The position numbers and the translations under genes were made by a program. From positions 184,940 to 242,094 of the forward strand of contig NZ_SMCO01000002.1 in NCBI RefSeq assembly GCF_004346685.1: a DNA stretch of 57,155 nucleotides, in the 5' to 3' direction. Under the pieces are notes generated by a model. That model searched no databases, was not told where the DNA came from, and was given only the letters and a program-made list of their open reading frames with translations. The stretch is from Sulfurirhabdus autotrophica. Its GTDB lineage: Bacteria; Pseudomonadota; Gammaproteobacteria; Burkholderiales; SMCO01. Position 1 is the stretch's first letter; each line of letters starts with the position of its first letter. Of the stretch, positions 27,676-36,787 are shown one piece after another.

Positions 27676-28134
27676 TCAATCAAATTTTTTTTCAATCACA
27701 ACAGGCACTGCCAAAGCATTCATTTGATCTTCTGGTTGTGCTTCCTCTGCCTGAGGCTCGCTTAGTTTGGCATTTGAAGGAACAAACATAGCAGCTTTCA
27801 GCAGGCGCGTTGTCAGATTATGGCTTGCCCGTGCAAATGCACCTTCTGAAGATAGGTCACAACGTGCACCGACGAAGTCCTTTTGTTTAATTTTACGGGT
27901 AATTTCTGCTGCTGCATGATGAAACTCACTATGAAATGTACAAATTTCAGCGTAATGTTTTGACTGCAGAAGTTTGCCACCTTTATGCTCTAGCCAATGC
28001 CCCAACTTGCAGCAATTGGTTTCTTCCAACTTAGATAGATCGAGTGCCAACTTGCCACTGAGAAAATCCCTGAATTTGACCTTCCATGCGTTGTGCTCCT
28101 GAATTGCATCTTCGATGTCATCTTTAAGGCTCAT
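27676..28134 (-). CDS. Stand-alone CZB (chemoreceptor zinc-binding) domain protein
   Basis: 152 residues. The CZB domain (about 5-115) shows its conserved pattern: His in EHNAWKVKFRDFL, Cys in CCKLGHWLEHKG, and the pair in HSEFHHAA. This 3-His/1-Cys site binds zinc with very high affinity in chemoreceptors and in the diguanylate cyclase DgcZ. Here the domain is free, with a 40-residue acidic tail and no signalling output of its own. The start ATG has AAGGA 7 bases upstream. It lies between an Aer-like chemoreceptor that lacks a CZB domain and a globin-coupled GGDEF-EAL protein, so it may act in trans on either one. Confidence 0.88.
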   Translation of the reverse strand: MSLKDDIEDAIQEHNAWKVKFRDFLSGKLALDLSKLEETNCCKLGHWLEHKGGKLLQSKHYAEICTFHSEFHHAAAEITRKIKQKDFVGARCDLSSEGAFARASHNLTTRLLKAAMFVPSNAKLSEPQAEEAQPEDQMNALAVPVVIEKKFD

Positions 28135-28273
28135 AACTGTTCCTTTTAAAAAATTCATCCACCAGACAGTAACGGCAAAATGGCAGCTTCCTTTAGGGTA
28201 TAGCGTATTATCAAATTACCGAGGGTCGATTTTTCTTTACCCTGTCACCGATGATACCGTTTCACGGAAAACA

Positions 28274-28489
28274 TTATCTTTTGTACCATGTGCTTTGATG
28301 CCTGCCCAGAAACACCTCTTGGCCGCAACTGATGCAGCGCTGGCTGGTTTCATCGGAGACTGCGGCAACTGGTTTTGGCAATACCGCCAGTTTGAGATCG
28401 CATACCACCATCGTTTCCTGCGCAGGGATTTTTCCTGATTTATCACCAGAAGACGGAGATAAATAGCAATGCGTACAAATCAAAATCAT
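28274..28489 (-). CDS. Small CxxC-CxxC protein, possible zinc ribbon
   Basis: 71 residues with two Cys pairs, CTHC at residues 5-8 and CISC near residue 52, spaced as in short zinc-ribbon proteins. I do not recognise a family. Coding is supported by a strong Shine-Dalgarno (AGGAG, 8 bases before ATG) and by the position between two same-strand genes that would otherwise be separated by 470 bases. A shifted frame over the same DNA (28237-28446) has no good ribosome site. A metal-binding role next to a CZB zinc protein is suggestive only. Confidence 0.45.
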   Translation of the reverse strand: MILICTHCYLSPSSGDKSGKIPAQETMVVCDLKLAVLPKPVAAVSDETSQRCISCGQEVFLGRHQSTWYKR

Positions 28490-28607
28490 CGTTAGCGCTC
28501 CTGAAAGTGAACATTATGAAACAATCTCAGAACAAACAGGCTTCAAACCTCGCCAGTCCACATGCATTACGTAGTGATTAGCAATTCCAAACAATTTTCT
28601 ATGCCTG

Positions 28608-30212
28608 TTAATCAAGTGACTTCTCAAAATGCGCAACCAGCGATTGTAACTCGCCTGCTGTTTGAGCCAATGCCGTCACCACTCTTGTCACTCCGGAAAT
28701 ACTGGCGTTGTTTTTCTCTATCAGGGATGACATCTTCTCCATGTTAATTGCAACTTGCTCGCTGGCTGTTGATTGCTCGTTTGCTGCACTGGCTATATGC
28801 TGAGCTATTTCATTTACTTGCTCGCTGCTTCCCGTAATCTGCAGAAAGCTATCACTTGTTTCCTGTAGCAAAGAGCGTCCTTCTCCCACTTCGAGTGCAG
28901 CTTTATCCATAGAGGCAACGGCAGATTGTGTCGCGACCTGAATTTCTTCAACAATGCTGGCAATATCGGCGGTACTAATGGTTGTCCGCTCCGCCAACTG
29001 ACGGACTTCGTCAGCCACAACTGCAAAACCGCGCCCCTGTTCGCCAGCTCTTGCAGCTTCGATTGCCGCATTCAGTGCAAGCAGATTAGTACGATCAGCA
29101 ATGTCCTTAATCACCTGCGTAACGAGTCCCACTTTCTGGATGGATTTACTTAGCTCATCAATAATATTGCTTGATTCTTGAACAGAGGTGACCAGACGCC
29201 CGGTAGAAACCATGCTCAGGTTCATGTGTTTACTACCGCCTTTTACAGTAGAAAGAGAGGTTGTAGCAGCGCTGGCGGCTTCATCTGCACTTTTTGCAAC
29301 TTCAGAAATTGATACTGTCACTTCCTCCATTGCAGCACTTACTTCTATAACACGATCTTGCTGTTCCTGCAGGTGAGAAGCTACCTGCTCTATGTCAGTT
29401 TGCAACATAACACTGTGTTTTTTCATATTAAGTGAAGCCAACCGGATCTCATCAGTAATGACCCGCAGATGTGCCTGAGTGTAAGCCAGAGATGAAAGTA
29501 CTTGCCCAGTTTCATCCAGCCGGTCAACAGGAATTGCATTGTTGAGATTGCCTTGGGCAATTTGATCAAAAAACTGAACAGCCTGCTTTAATGGTCGAAC
29601 AATACTATGGGACATGAAAAAAGCACTACCCCATGCAAGTATAGACCCGACACTAACAACTGTAGCCACTGCGCTTGTTGAGCCACTCAATCCCGCCAGG
29701 CCTGCAACTAATAACAGCAGCGTAAATGTTATCAAGAACACCGATATACGCAACTTGATGGACGTGTCTTGCGTCAGGCGAAATTTACGCTTGAGTTTGG
29801 TTTGCTTTTCACGAATGGCTTTGTATAGCGCTTCAGCTTGATTTACCTGCTGCCGGTCGGGTTCTTTTCTTACCGACATATAGCCTATGATCTCGTTGTT
29901 TTCACGCACCGGCACGACCAATGCTTCAACCCAATAATAATCACCATTTTTACAGCGGTTTTTAACTAACCCGCGCCAAGGTCGCCCTTTTTTGACTGTA
30001 CTCCAAAGATCAGCGAATGCTTCCTGAGGCATGTCAGGATGACGAACTATATTGTGGTTACGCCCCACAAGCTCATCCTGACTAAAACCGCTAATTTCAA
30101 TAAATATATCATTAACATAAGTGATCGTTCCCTTGGTATCCGTTTTGGAAACAAGAATTTTCCCGCGAGGGTAAGGTTGTTCCTTTTGAGTAACAGGCAT
30201 ATTTATTTTCAT
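28608..30212 (-). CDS. Aer-like PAS-containing methyl-accepting chemotaxis protein
   Basis: 534 residues. An N-terminal PAS domain (about 15-125, with [18 protein letters not shown], the FAD-pocket pattern of Aer) is followed by two close membrane segments (about 157-203), a HAMP region and the methyl-accepting signalling domain with its invariant tip ([20 protein letters not shown], then [18 protein letters not shown]). There is no periplasmic sensor domain, so it reads an internal signal, most likely redox or energy state. It would dock on CheA/CheW. It lies two genes upstream of the CZB protein, and CZB domains are normally found at the C-terminus of such receptors; here the CZB is separate. 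The start ATG has aagga about 7 bases upstream. Confidence 0.92.
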   Translation of the reverse strand: MKINMPVTQKEQPYPRGKILVSKTDTKGTITYVNDIFIEISGFSQDELVGRNHNIVRHPDMPQEAFADLWSTVKKGRPWRGLVKNRCKNGDYYWVEALVVPVRENNEIIGYMSVRKEPDRQQVNQAEALYKAIREKQTKLKRKFRLTQDTSIKLRISVFLITFTLLLLVAGLAGLSGSTSAVATVVSVGSILAWGSAFFMSHSIVRPLKQAVQFFDQIAQGNLNNAIPVDRLDETGQVLSSLAYTQAHLRVITDEIRLASLNMKKHSVMLQTDIEQVASHLQEQQDRVIEVSAAMEEVTVSISEVAKSADEAASAATTSLSTVKGGSKHMNLSMVSTGRLVTSVQESSNIIDELSKSIQKVGLVTQVIKDIADRTNLLALNAAIEAARAGEQGRGFAVVADEVRQLAERTTISTADIASIVEEIQVATQSAVASMDKAALEVGEGRSLLQETSDSFLQITGSSEQVNEIAQHIASAANEQSTASEQVAINMEKMSSLIEKNNASISGVTRVVTALAQTAGELQSLVAHFEKSLD

Positions 30213-30289
30213 TATTGTTTCCTTTAAGCAATTAATTTAAAGTGTTAACCATTACCCTACAGGGGGGAAAATTCCATTCAGTCAATCTA

Positions 30290-31558
30290 TCAGGCAACCT
30301 CCACGCGGTTTCTGCCATTAGCCTTTGCTTTGTAAAGTGCCATATCAGCTCTTCTCACCAAGTCTTTGATTGCATCAGCCTCAGCAAATTCGGCCACTCC
30401 AAAACTACAAGTAACTCGACCTACTTCAGGAAACACAAAACTTTGAATATCCATTCTCAGGTTTTCAGCGAGGCGTAGCGCCCCCAACATGTCCCCTCCT
30501 GTTAACAACAATACGAATTCCTCCCCACCCCATCTTGCAAATACATCATTCAACCGTATTTTTTCAGATACCAGTTTTGCTAATTGAACCAGCACTGAAT
30601 CGCCTATTAAATGCCCAAAATTGTCGTTAACACGCTTAAAATGATCAATATCAAACATAATCAGATAAATCGGGGTATGGTATCGTTGCGCTCTGACCAA
30701 TTCTTTTTCCAGAATTGCGTCAAACTGGCCGCGGTTGGTAATTCCCGTCAATGCGTCTGTTGTTGCCAATTGTTGCAACTTTTTCTCTGCACGTTTGCGC
30801 TCAGTGATTTCCAATTCCAGATCAACATTGACTTTGGTAAGTTCTGATGTGCGTTCTTGTACCCGTTTATCCAACTCATCATAAGCCTGTTTGAGCGCTT
30901 GCTCGCTGCGCTTTCGTTCAGAAATATCGCGAATCGTACCAACAAATTGACGTTTTCCCATCAGATTCATTTCTGTCAAAGCCAGGTCCATTGAAAACAC
31001 CTCACCATTTTTGCGCTGGCCAGGCAATTCTCGTCCGACACCAATAATCTTTGCTTTTCCAGTACTCAGATAATTAGCGATATTTCGATCATGGGCACCG
31101 CGGTAAGCATCCGGCATTAACCTGTTTACGCTTTGACCAATGAGTTCCTTTGAAGTGAATCCAAATATTTTTTCTGCCCCGGAATTGAAACTTTGGATAA
31201 TGCCATTTTCATCTATCGTCACAATACCATCAAAAGCATTATTTAAAATTGCTTCGGTATTCAGTGCGTTAGCCTGCAACAGCTCATTAATCTGTTTATG
31301 CTCCTCAATATGTTGAATTAAGGGTCTAAACAAAAAAACATACAAAATGGGGGCTAGTAGCGATAACAGAATGACCCCATCCAGTACCGTTTCCAGAACA
31401 GGAGACAACTGAAAAAGGTGTAATACGATCATCACCACTGTTTCAGCAACAAAGATTGAGGCACCAATTGCAAGCAGGATCTTGACAGGAGACTGGCAAA
31501 AACGTTTCAGGCGATCATGCGCTATATGAGATGCAAGAGCAGGTTTCTGATGCTTCAT
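30290..31558 (-). CDS. Membrane PAS-GGDEF diguanylate cyclase
   Basis: 422 residues. Two membrane helices (about 25-80) anchor it, then a PAS domain (about 100-225, AILNNAFDGIVTIDENGIIQSFN type), a coiled coil (230-260) and a GGDEF domain (about 262-420) with intact RWGGEEF and an RxxD inhibitory site (RLND). It should make c-di-GMP. The ATG at 31558 overlaps the stop of a 62-codon reading frame by one base (TGATG) and has no good ribosome site of its own, so it may depend on coupling to that small frame. A GTG at 31561 is the alternative start. Confidence 0.92.
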   Translation of the reverse strand: MKHQKPALASHIAHDRLKRFCQSPVKILLAIGASIFVAETVVMIVLHLFQLSPVLETVLDGVILLSLLAPILYVFLFRPLIQHIEEHKQINELLQANALNTEAILNNAFDGIVTIDENGIIQSFNSGAEKIFGFTSKELIGQSVNRLMPDAYRGAHDRNIANYLSTGKAKIIGVGRELPGQRKNGEVFSMDLALTEMNLMGKRQFVGTIRDISERKRSEQALKQAYDELDKRVQERTSELTKVNVDLELEITERKRAEKKLQQLATTDALTGITNRGQFDAILEKELVRAQRYHTPIYLIMFDIDHFKRVNDNFGHLIGDSVLVQLAKLVSEKIRLNDVFARWGGEEFVLLLTGGDMLGALRLAENLRMDIQSFVFPEVGRVTCSFGVAEFAEADAIKDLVRRADMALYKAKANGRNRVEVA

Positions 31559-31746
31559 CACACTTCACCTCGTTTGAACAAGGTTTTGCGATGTGACTTG
31601 CAATAAAAACTATTGAGGCTACCCCTGAAAACGATTATTTTACCAATTGGAAAACTCAGGGGGTAAGAGCACACCCTTGCTACGAAAAAAACGCCGAAAC
31701 AAACACAGTTTGTAAATACCAATAAAGTGACCAACCCTTTTACCAT
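31558..31746 (-). CDS. Small hydrophobic protein or leader peptide before the diguanylate cyclase gene
   Basis: 62 residues with a hydrophobic N-terminal segment (about residues 4-24) and a basic C-terminus. No family is recognised. Support is indirect: AAGGGAAG lies 7 bases before the ATG, and the stop overlaps the ATG of the diguanylate cyclase gene by one base, whose own ribosome site is poor. It may be a leader peptide that couples translation or a small membrane protein. The 20-nt leader element lies 24 bases upstream. Confidence 0.4.
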   Translation of the reverse strand: MVKGLVTLLVFTNCVCFGVFFVARVCSYPLSFPIGKIIVFRGSLNSFYCKSHRKTLFKRGEV

Positions 31747-31769
31747 GCAAATACTTCCCTTAAGGACAA

Positions 31770-31789
31770 AGCAACAGGGTTTGGGTTGC
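31770..31789 (-). promoter_or_regulatory. 20-nt palindromic leader element, copy 2
   Basis: On the + strand it reads AGCAACAGGGTTTGGGTTGC; it matches the element at 27364-27383 at 18 of 20 positions and in the same orientation relative to the downstream gene. The arms GCAAC and GTTGC are conserved in both. It lies 24 bases before the start of the 62-codon frame that leads into the diguanylate cyclase gene. Confidence 0.5.
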
Positions 31790-31862
31790 TAACGTTACAA
31801 GTACAATATATATCCTCTATATCAAGAAGAGAAGAGGTGTGTATCTTTTTTTAACAATCCCA

Positions 31863-32465
31863 TTAAGATTTGATATATTCACGCAGTTTTTTAAGCGCAT
31901 GTTCCCCAGCCAGAACATCTGCCGCCACGTCAGTGATCCGACGACGCTCGCTGCGCGCATAACTGCGCAACGCTTCAAAAGCAGCCACTTCCTTAAGTGC
32001 ATAACGTTCCATCACCAGTCCAACGGCTATACTTGTCTCACGGCTGTTTTTAAGCGCTTCAACAAGGTTATCACTGGATTCCCGGAGCTTTTTGAATTCT
32101 GTGGCACGTGCCAGCGCTGCTTCAATAGCTGGAACAATTTGTACTATGTCCAGCGGCTTGACCAAGTAGCCAATTGCGCCTACTGCTGTTGCCTGACTGA
32201 CAGTTTCTTTGTCACTATAGGCAGAAAGAAACAAAAACGGCACCCCAAATTCATCACTCATGCACTTACCCAGTTCAACGCCAGACATACCTGGCATACG
32301 AATATCCAGCAATGCTAAATCGGGCTTGTTATTCATGCACAATTGAATCGCCTCATCAGCATTAGAGGCTTCCAACACCTCATAGCCAGCCTCTCGCAAT
32401 CCACTGGAAAGCGAATAGAGTACTAAACGGTCATCGTCTGCAATCAACAAACGTATTTTAAGCAT
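31863..32465 (-). CDS. ANTAR-domain response regulator (RNA-binding antiterminator type)
   Basis: 200 residues: receiver (1-122; DD at 10-11, Asp54 in LLDIRMPGMSG, Lys in YLVKPLD), a coiled coil, and a C-terminal ANTAR domain (about 137-195, SIAVGLVMERYALKEVAAFEALRSYARSERR-type pattern with the conserved Ala and Arg residues). ANTAR proteins such as AmiR, NasR and EutV bind paired hairpins in leader RNA and prevent termination. It follows the HisKA_2 kinase gene by 54 bases in the same direction, the common arrangement for HisKA_2/ANTAR pairs. The RNA target is not evident; the leaders in this window were inspected by eye only. Confidence 0.9.
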   Translation of the reverse strand: MLKIRLLIADDDRLVLYSLSSGLREAGYEVLEASNADEAIQLCMNNKPDLALLDIRMPGMSGVELGKCMSDEFGVPFLFLSAYSDKETVSQATAVGAIGYLVKPLDIVQIVPAIEAALARATEFKKLRESSDNLVEALKNSRETSIAVGLVMERYALKEVAAFEALRSYARSERRRITDVAADVLAGEHALKKLREYIKS

Positions 32466-32519
32466 TAAAACCTCATTTCCAAGTGACTAAAATCAATAAA
32501 TGCTTGAAACCAGCACTTC

Positions 32520-35500
32520 TCATTCAGGGCACAAACCGCTTTTTGAAAATCCAGCTTCATTGACGATCACGGGTGGCGTCAGCACAAATTGCGCGCTCAC
32601 CATATCAGCCTCTATGGAAAAATCCAGCTGCGCACCCTCATGGGGAAGCAGTGACTTCACCAGACTAAGCCCAGTTCCCAAACCGCTGCCTGTGGAAAAA
32701 TCAAACTCGCCAGGCAAGCCAGCGCTCTTGTTCTGAACGCGAACGGTTACTCTATTTTCGTCCCCTCCCATAAAAACTTGAATGGGCTGGCAATCCTGGC
32801 CTGGACGACTATGCTTAATCGCATTATGAATCAACTCATTAAGTATCAATGCAACAGGAACTGCCTCCTCTTTGGCGATCTTAACCGGTTTGATGACATC
32901 CACTTCCACAATCGGTTCAATCATCGCTTCCATCATGATCTGGGCTGAACTGCAAATTCCGCATACCATGTCACAAAGTCTCACCTGCTCTTGCATATCT
33001 TCGCTTTGCAATCCGTACACCATGGCAATGGAATTGATCCGGGCAATAGCGGCCTCGAGTTCTCTTTTCACATTCGGGTGCTCTACGACATGCTGCCGCA
33101 GTAATCCCACCACCCCCTGCAAATTGTTTTTAATACGATGATGAACCTCTCTAACCAGTGTATTGCGCTGAGAAACTTCAAACGCAAATCGTGATGCCTC
33201 TTCCTGTTTTCGCTCCGTCACGTCATTGATAATCGCCAAGGCATATAATGGCTCACCCGCTTCGTTATGAATAACCGTGCCGATCAAGTCGATCCAGAAC
33301 ACTTCGCCGTTTTTCCGGATATAGCGTTTTGCAAGCTTATAACTGGGTATTTCGCTGCTGAACAGTTTCCTGCAATACTCAAGATCAACCTCAAGATCAT
33401 CCGGATAGGTCAGGTCACCAAAGGTTTTGTTTAACAACTCGTCCTGGCTATATCCCAACATTGTACTTAGCACCTGATTCACTTCAATATACTTGTAATC
33501 CTTACCAATAATTGCAAATCCGACAGGCGCATGCTCAAACAGCATGCGAAAACGTTCTTCGCTTTCCCGCAAAGCATCTTCAGCCACTATCCGGTCAGTA
33601 ATATCTGACACAATTCCGGCCATACGGTAAATTTTTCCCTGGGCATCGCGAACGGGAAACGCCCGCGACCATACCCAGCGAATTTCGCCATCAGGTCGAA
33701 CCAAACGGTATTTCTCATTAAACCAGATCTGGTCTGTTTGTTGTTTTTGCAATACAGCGAGAACATGCTCACGGTCATCCGGATGGATGGATTCAATAAA
33801 AGACCGTGGGTCATTAAATAACGATTCCCGGCTTTTTCCCCATATGGTCTCATAGGCGGGACTAATATAAATCAGCTTATTGAAATCAGCTTCTCGTATC
33901 CAGAATGTATCCTGAATATTCTCCGCCAGTTGACGAAAACGTTCTTCGCTTTCCTCTAATGACGCCTCGCGCAGCTTGATGTGTGTAATATCCTCTGCCA
34001 TCCCTACTGTCCGATAGACCTTGCCATTGGCATCGAGAACAGGAGAAATGCGCGCCCATATCCAGCGTACCGAACCGTCTGGCCGCACTATCCGATATTC
34101 ATGATCATAAGCCCCTCCTTCTACTCGATGAAAAGCAAAAGTGTCTGATACGCGCTCTATGTCATCAGGGTGAACCGCAGAAAGAAAGGAGCGTGGACGT
34201 TCAATGAGACTTTCACAAGTCCGCCCCCACACGGTCTCATAAGCTGGGCTCACATAGAGCATTTGCCCTGTCACATCATCCCTTACCCAGAAAACCTCCC
34301 GAATATTTTCTGCCAGCTGACGGAATTTTTCTTCACTGTCACGCAGTAACTTTTCAGCTTCATGCCGCTTTGTCACATCCCGCGCTATCGCAACGATAGT
34401 CGATCCACTATCCGATTTAATCGCTCTCACATTGATTTCTACCGGAAACAAGGAGTGATCTTTGCGCTTGTGAAAAGTTTCTATAAAATTACCGGTTGAG
34501 CCACTACGCAACATCTCATCAAAATATTCTTCCAGGGCCTGTTTGCTAAACAGCGGCTTGATATCCTGCGGCCCCAGGCTAAACAACTCCTCCCTCGTGT
34601 ATCCCAGGCAGCTACAACCAATTTCATTGAAGTCTATAAAACGCATCGAGGGCCGATCAATCAAATAAATACCATCTGCTGAGCTGTCAATCGCAACGCG
34701 GAAACGCTGCAACATTTCCTCTGCCTTGTTTCGCGCACTCACATCGCGCACCATCACCAAAAGTGAAGATACCCCCATGTAATCAAAGGCAAATGAAACC
34801 GCTTCAATATCAACAGTGGTACCATCACGTCGCATCAATTTGTACGGCATTCGCTGATTAATTATGCGGTTTTCAAGTACTGAACTCATCCGCTGACTAA
34901 TTTGCGCATAGTATTCAGGAGAAACCCAATCCTCTGGCTTTGTCCCTATCACTTCACTTTTGCTTTCAACCCCCAGCAATTTTACTGCGGCAGAATTGAC
35001 CAGAACCACGATTCCGTCTGCCACTACTCCGATAGCATCTGGTGAAGCTTCAACAATGCTGCGGTAACGATCCTCACTCTCCAGCAACGCCTGTTCGGCT
35101 CGCTCACGCGCTACCACCTCACGCAGATGCCGTTCATCGGCTAACTGGGCTTCGTTTTCACGCAAGCGAATTTCCATTTGGTGCCGGTATAAGGCCGTCT
35201 CTATAGTGAGTTGCAGTTCGCGTTCACTAAACGGTTTGAGAAGATATGCGGAGGGTTCTGTGATCTTGGCGCGCTGAAACAGGTGTTCATCTGCATAAGC
35301 CGTCAGATATAAAACCGGGACGTTAAAGCGGGAACGGATTAGCTGAGCAGCTTCAATGCCATCCATTTTCCCTTCCAGAACAATATCCATTATCACCAGA
35401 TCGGGGCGGGATGCGGCTACGCTTTCAACAGCAGTCTCTCCGGATATTGCAATTCCCAGCACCTCATAACCCACATGCTCAAGATGAATTTTTAAATTTT

Positions 35501-35549
35501 GAGCGAAAAAAGCCTCATCTTCAACAATTAAAATTTTAGCCTTAGTCAT
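32520..35549 (-). CDS. Receiver-multi-PAS HisKA_2 histidine kinase
   Basis: 1009 residues: N-terminal receiver (about 3-122, LVIMDIVLEGKMDG), then five PAS domains (beginning near 155, 285, 410, 540 and 670), two of them (third and fourth) near duplicates with the shared text SPAYETxWG. The C-terminal kinase (about 795-1000) has the HisKA_2 phospho-acceptor motif REVHHRIKNNLQGVVGLL and an HWE/HisKA_2-type ATPase domain (LILNELIHNAIKHS, GTGLSLV). HisKA_2 kinases commonly phosphorylate ANTAR regulators; the next gene encodes one. No membrane segment is present. The start ATG has ggag 14 bases upstream, so the ribosome site is weak. Confidence 0.92.
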   Translation of the reverse strand: MTKAKILIVEDEAFFAQNLKIHLEHVGYEVLGIAISGETAVESVAASRPDLVIMDIVLEGKMDGIEAAQLIRSRFNVPVLYLTAYADEHLFQRAKITEPSAYLLKPFSERELQLTIETALYRHQMEIRLRENEAQLADERHLREVVARERAEQALLESEDRYRSIVEASPDAIGVVADGIVVLVNSAAVKLLGVESKSEVIGTKPEDWVSPEYYAQISQRMSSVLENRIINQRMPYKLMRRDGTTVDIEAVSFAFDYMGVSSLLVMVRDVSARNKAEEMLQRFRVAIDSSADGIYLIDRPSMRFIDFNEIGCSCLGYTREELFSLGPQDIKPLFSKQALEEYFDEMLRSGSTGNFIETFHKRKDHSLFPVEINVRAIKSDSGSTIVAIARDVTKRHEAEKLLRDSEEKFRQLAENIREVFWVRDDVTGQMLYVSPAYETVWGRTCESLIERPRSFLSAVHPDDIERVSDTFAFHRVEGGAYDHEYRIVRPDGSVRWIWARISPVLDANGKVYRTVGMAEDITHIKLREASLEESEERFRQLAENIQDTFWIREADFNKLIYISPAYETIWGKSRESLFNDPRSFIESIHPDDREHVLAVLQKQQTDQIWFNEKYRLVRPDGEIRWVWSRAFPVRDAQGKIYRMAGIVSDITDRIVAEDALRESEERFRMLFEHAPVGFAIIGKDYKYIEVNQVLSTMLGYSQDELLNKTFGDLTYPDDLEVDLEYCRKLFSSEIPSYKLAKRYIRKNGEVFWIDLIGTVIHNEAGEPLYALAIINDVTERKQEEASRFAFEVSQRNTLVREVHHRIKNNLQGVVGLLRQHVVEHPNVKRELEAAIARINSIAMVYGLQSEDMQEQVRLCDMVCGICSSAQIMMEAMIEPIVEVDVIKPVKIAKEEAVPVALILNELIHNAIKHSRPGQDCQPIQVFMGGDENRVTVRVQNKSAGLPGEFDFSTGSGLGTGLSLVKSLLPHEGAQLDFSIEADMVSAQFVLTPPVIVNEAGFSKSGLCPE

Positions 35550-35782
35550 TGCCGCTGAGTCTCCAAAAATAGCTGTGGTCTTTAATAAACACCTACTCGA
35601 CGGTGAGAAAGGGTAGATCGATCTGACGACAAGCAGTTTGAATTATGCCGCAATTTAAATACGAGGGTAAACTGTTTGATTAACATGATTATATCTGGCA
35701 TCAAAACAGCATATGCCAAATAAAATCAAACAGGTATGAAAAGGCTAAACTAATGGCAAGGCCACATGAAAATTGACTGTCG

Positions 35783-35926
35783 TTAACAGTATAAATTCAG
35801 CTTCGTCGCCACCCAGGAAGCATATCGAATATTGACCTCATCATATTTCCGCCCCGTAGCCAGCGATACCAGCCTGGCCACAAGCGATATTGGAATTGAA
35901 AGTAATGATCCGATTAAACACTTCAT
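35783..35926 (-). CDS. Small hypothetical protein coupled to the M48 peptidase gene
   Basis: 47 residues with a hydrophobic N-terminal half (about residues 3-24) and a polar end. Its ATG overlaps the stop of the M48 lipoprotein gene as ATGA, the usual sign of coupled translation. No family is recognised, and it was found by reading the sequence after the M48 stop. The 233 bases between its stop and the HisKA_2 kinase start hold no gene I can support. Confidence 0.4.
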   Translation of the reverse strand: MKCLIGSLLSIPISLVARLVSLATGRKYDEVNIRYASWVATKLNLYC

Positions 35927-36714
35927 TGATGACGTGCTGCGCGATAATAAGGCATCATTCTTGGCACCAGATCAGAAAGCGCATTAATGCGAGCACTATC
36001 CGATGGATGTGTACTCAAAAATTGCGGCACACCGCCATTCTGTTTCCGTGACATTTTGGTCCAGAGCGACACCGCAGCATTGGGATCATAGCCTGCCTTC
36101 GCCGCAATCTCGATCCCGATTCTGTCCGCTTCTGATTCCATCAACCTGCTGTTTGGAAGTCTTACAGCCAGAAGTGCGGCAGCTGCAAGTGCCTGTTGAG
36201 TGTTATCACTCGCCGCTTGCGTTGCACCATAGGCAGCTATGGCCAAATCAGTACCCATGGCGATCGACATCTTCTCGCGGCTATGTCCGGCGAGCGCATG
36301 AGCAATCTCATGACCCAAGACTTGCGCCAATTCATCATCAGTCGGGTTTATTTGATTAAGCAAACCTGTATAAACGGCAATCTTTCCGCCTGCCATTGCG
36401 TAGGCATTCACTTCTGGCTCATCAATCACATTGACCTGCCAATTCCAGCGTGCCGTTTCGGGGCGGATTTTCACAGCCTGTGCAATGACTCGATCAGCAA
36501 TGCCGCGCACCCTTGAAAGAATTCGCGCATTAGACTCTAACTTTCCCAATTTGCGTTGCTCAGCTATTTGAGAAACGTATGCCTGCTCTGAAGCATTCAT
36601 CACTTCACCTTCAGAAACGAGCATCAGTTGGGAACGGCCAGTAATGGGATTAGTGGCACACCCTGTCAATACAGCCGTTACTAGCAAACCTGCAAAAGCA
36701 GCTTTCTTCATCAT
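35923..36714 (-). CDS. M48-family lipoprotein metallopeptidase
   Basis: 263 residues. The signal peptide ends in a lipobox (LTGC, Cys near 19), so the protein is a lipoprotein of the periplasmic or outer membrane. The zinc motif HEIAHALAGHS (HExxH, about residue 139) and the downstream ESEADRIGIEIAAKAGYDP with the third ligand Glu identify an M48 peptidase of the LoiP/YcaL type, which degrades misfolded outer-membrane proteins. The end FLSTHPSDSARI is typical. Start could be 36714 or 36711 (two adjacent ATGs after AAAGG). A 47-codon reading frame overlaps its stop. Confidence 0.93.
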   Translation of the reverse strand: MMKKAAFAGLLVTAVLTGCATNPITGRSQLMLVSEGEVMNASEQAYVSQIAEQRKLGKLESNARILSRVRGIADRVIAQAVKIRPETARWNWQVNVIDEPEVNAYAMAGGKIAVYTGLLNQINPTDDELAQVLGHEIAHALAGHSREKMSIAMGTDLAIAAYGATQAASDNTQQALAAAALLAVRLPNSRLMESEADRIGIEIAAKAGYDPNAAVSLWTKMSRKQNGGVPQFLSTHPSDSARINALSDLVPRMMPYYRAARHQ

Positions 36715-36787
36715 TTACCTTTCTGTTTATTCAGTTTAATTAATTTCTCTCAAAAACATTCAACCCATTCCTGCATCTCACAAATCC

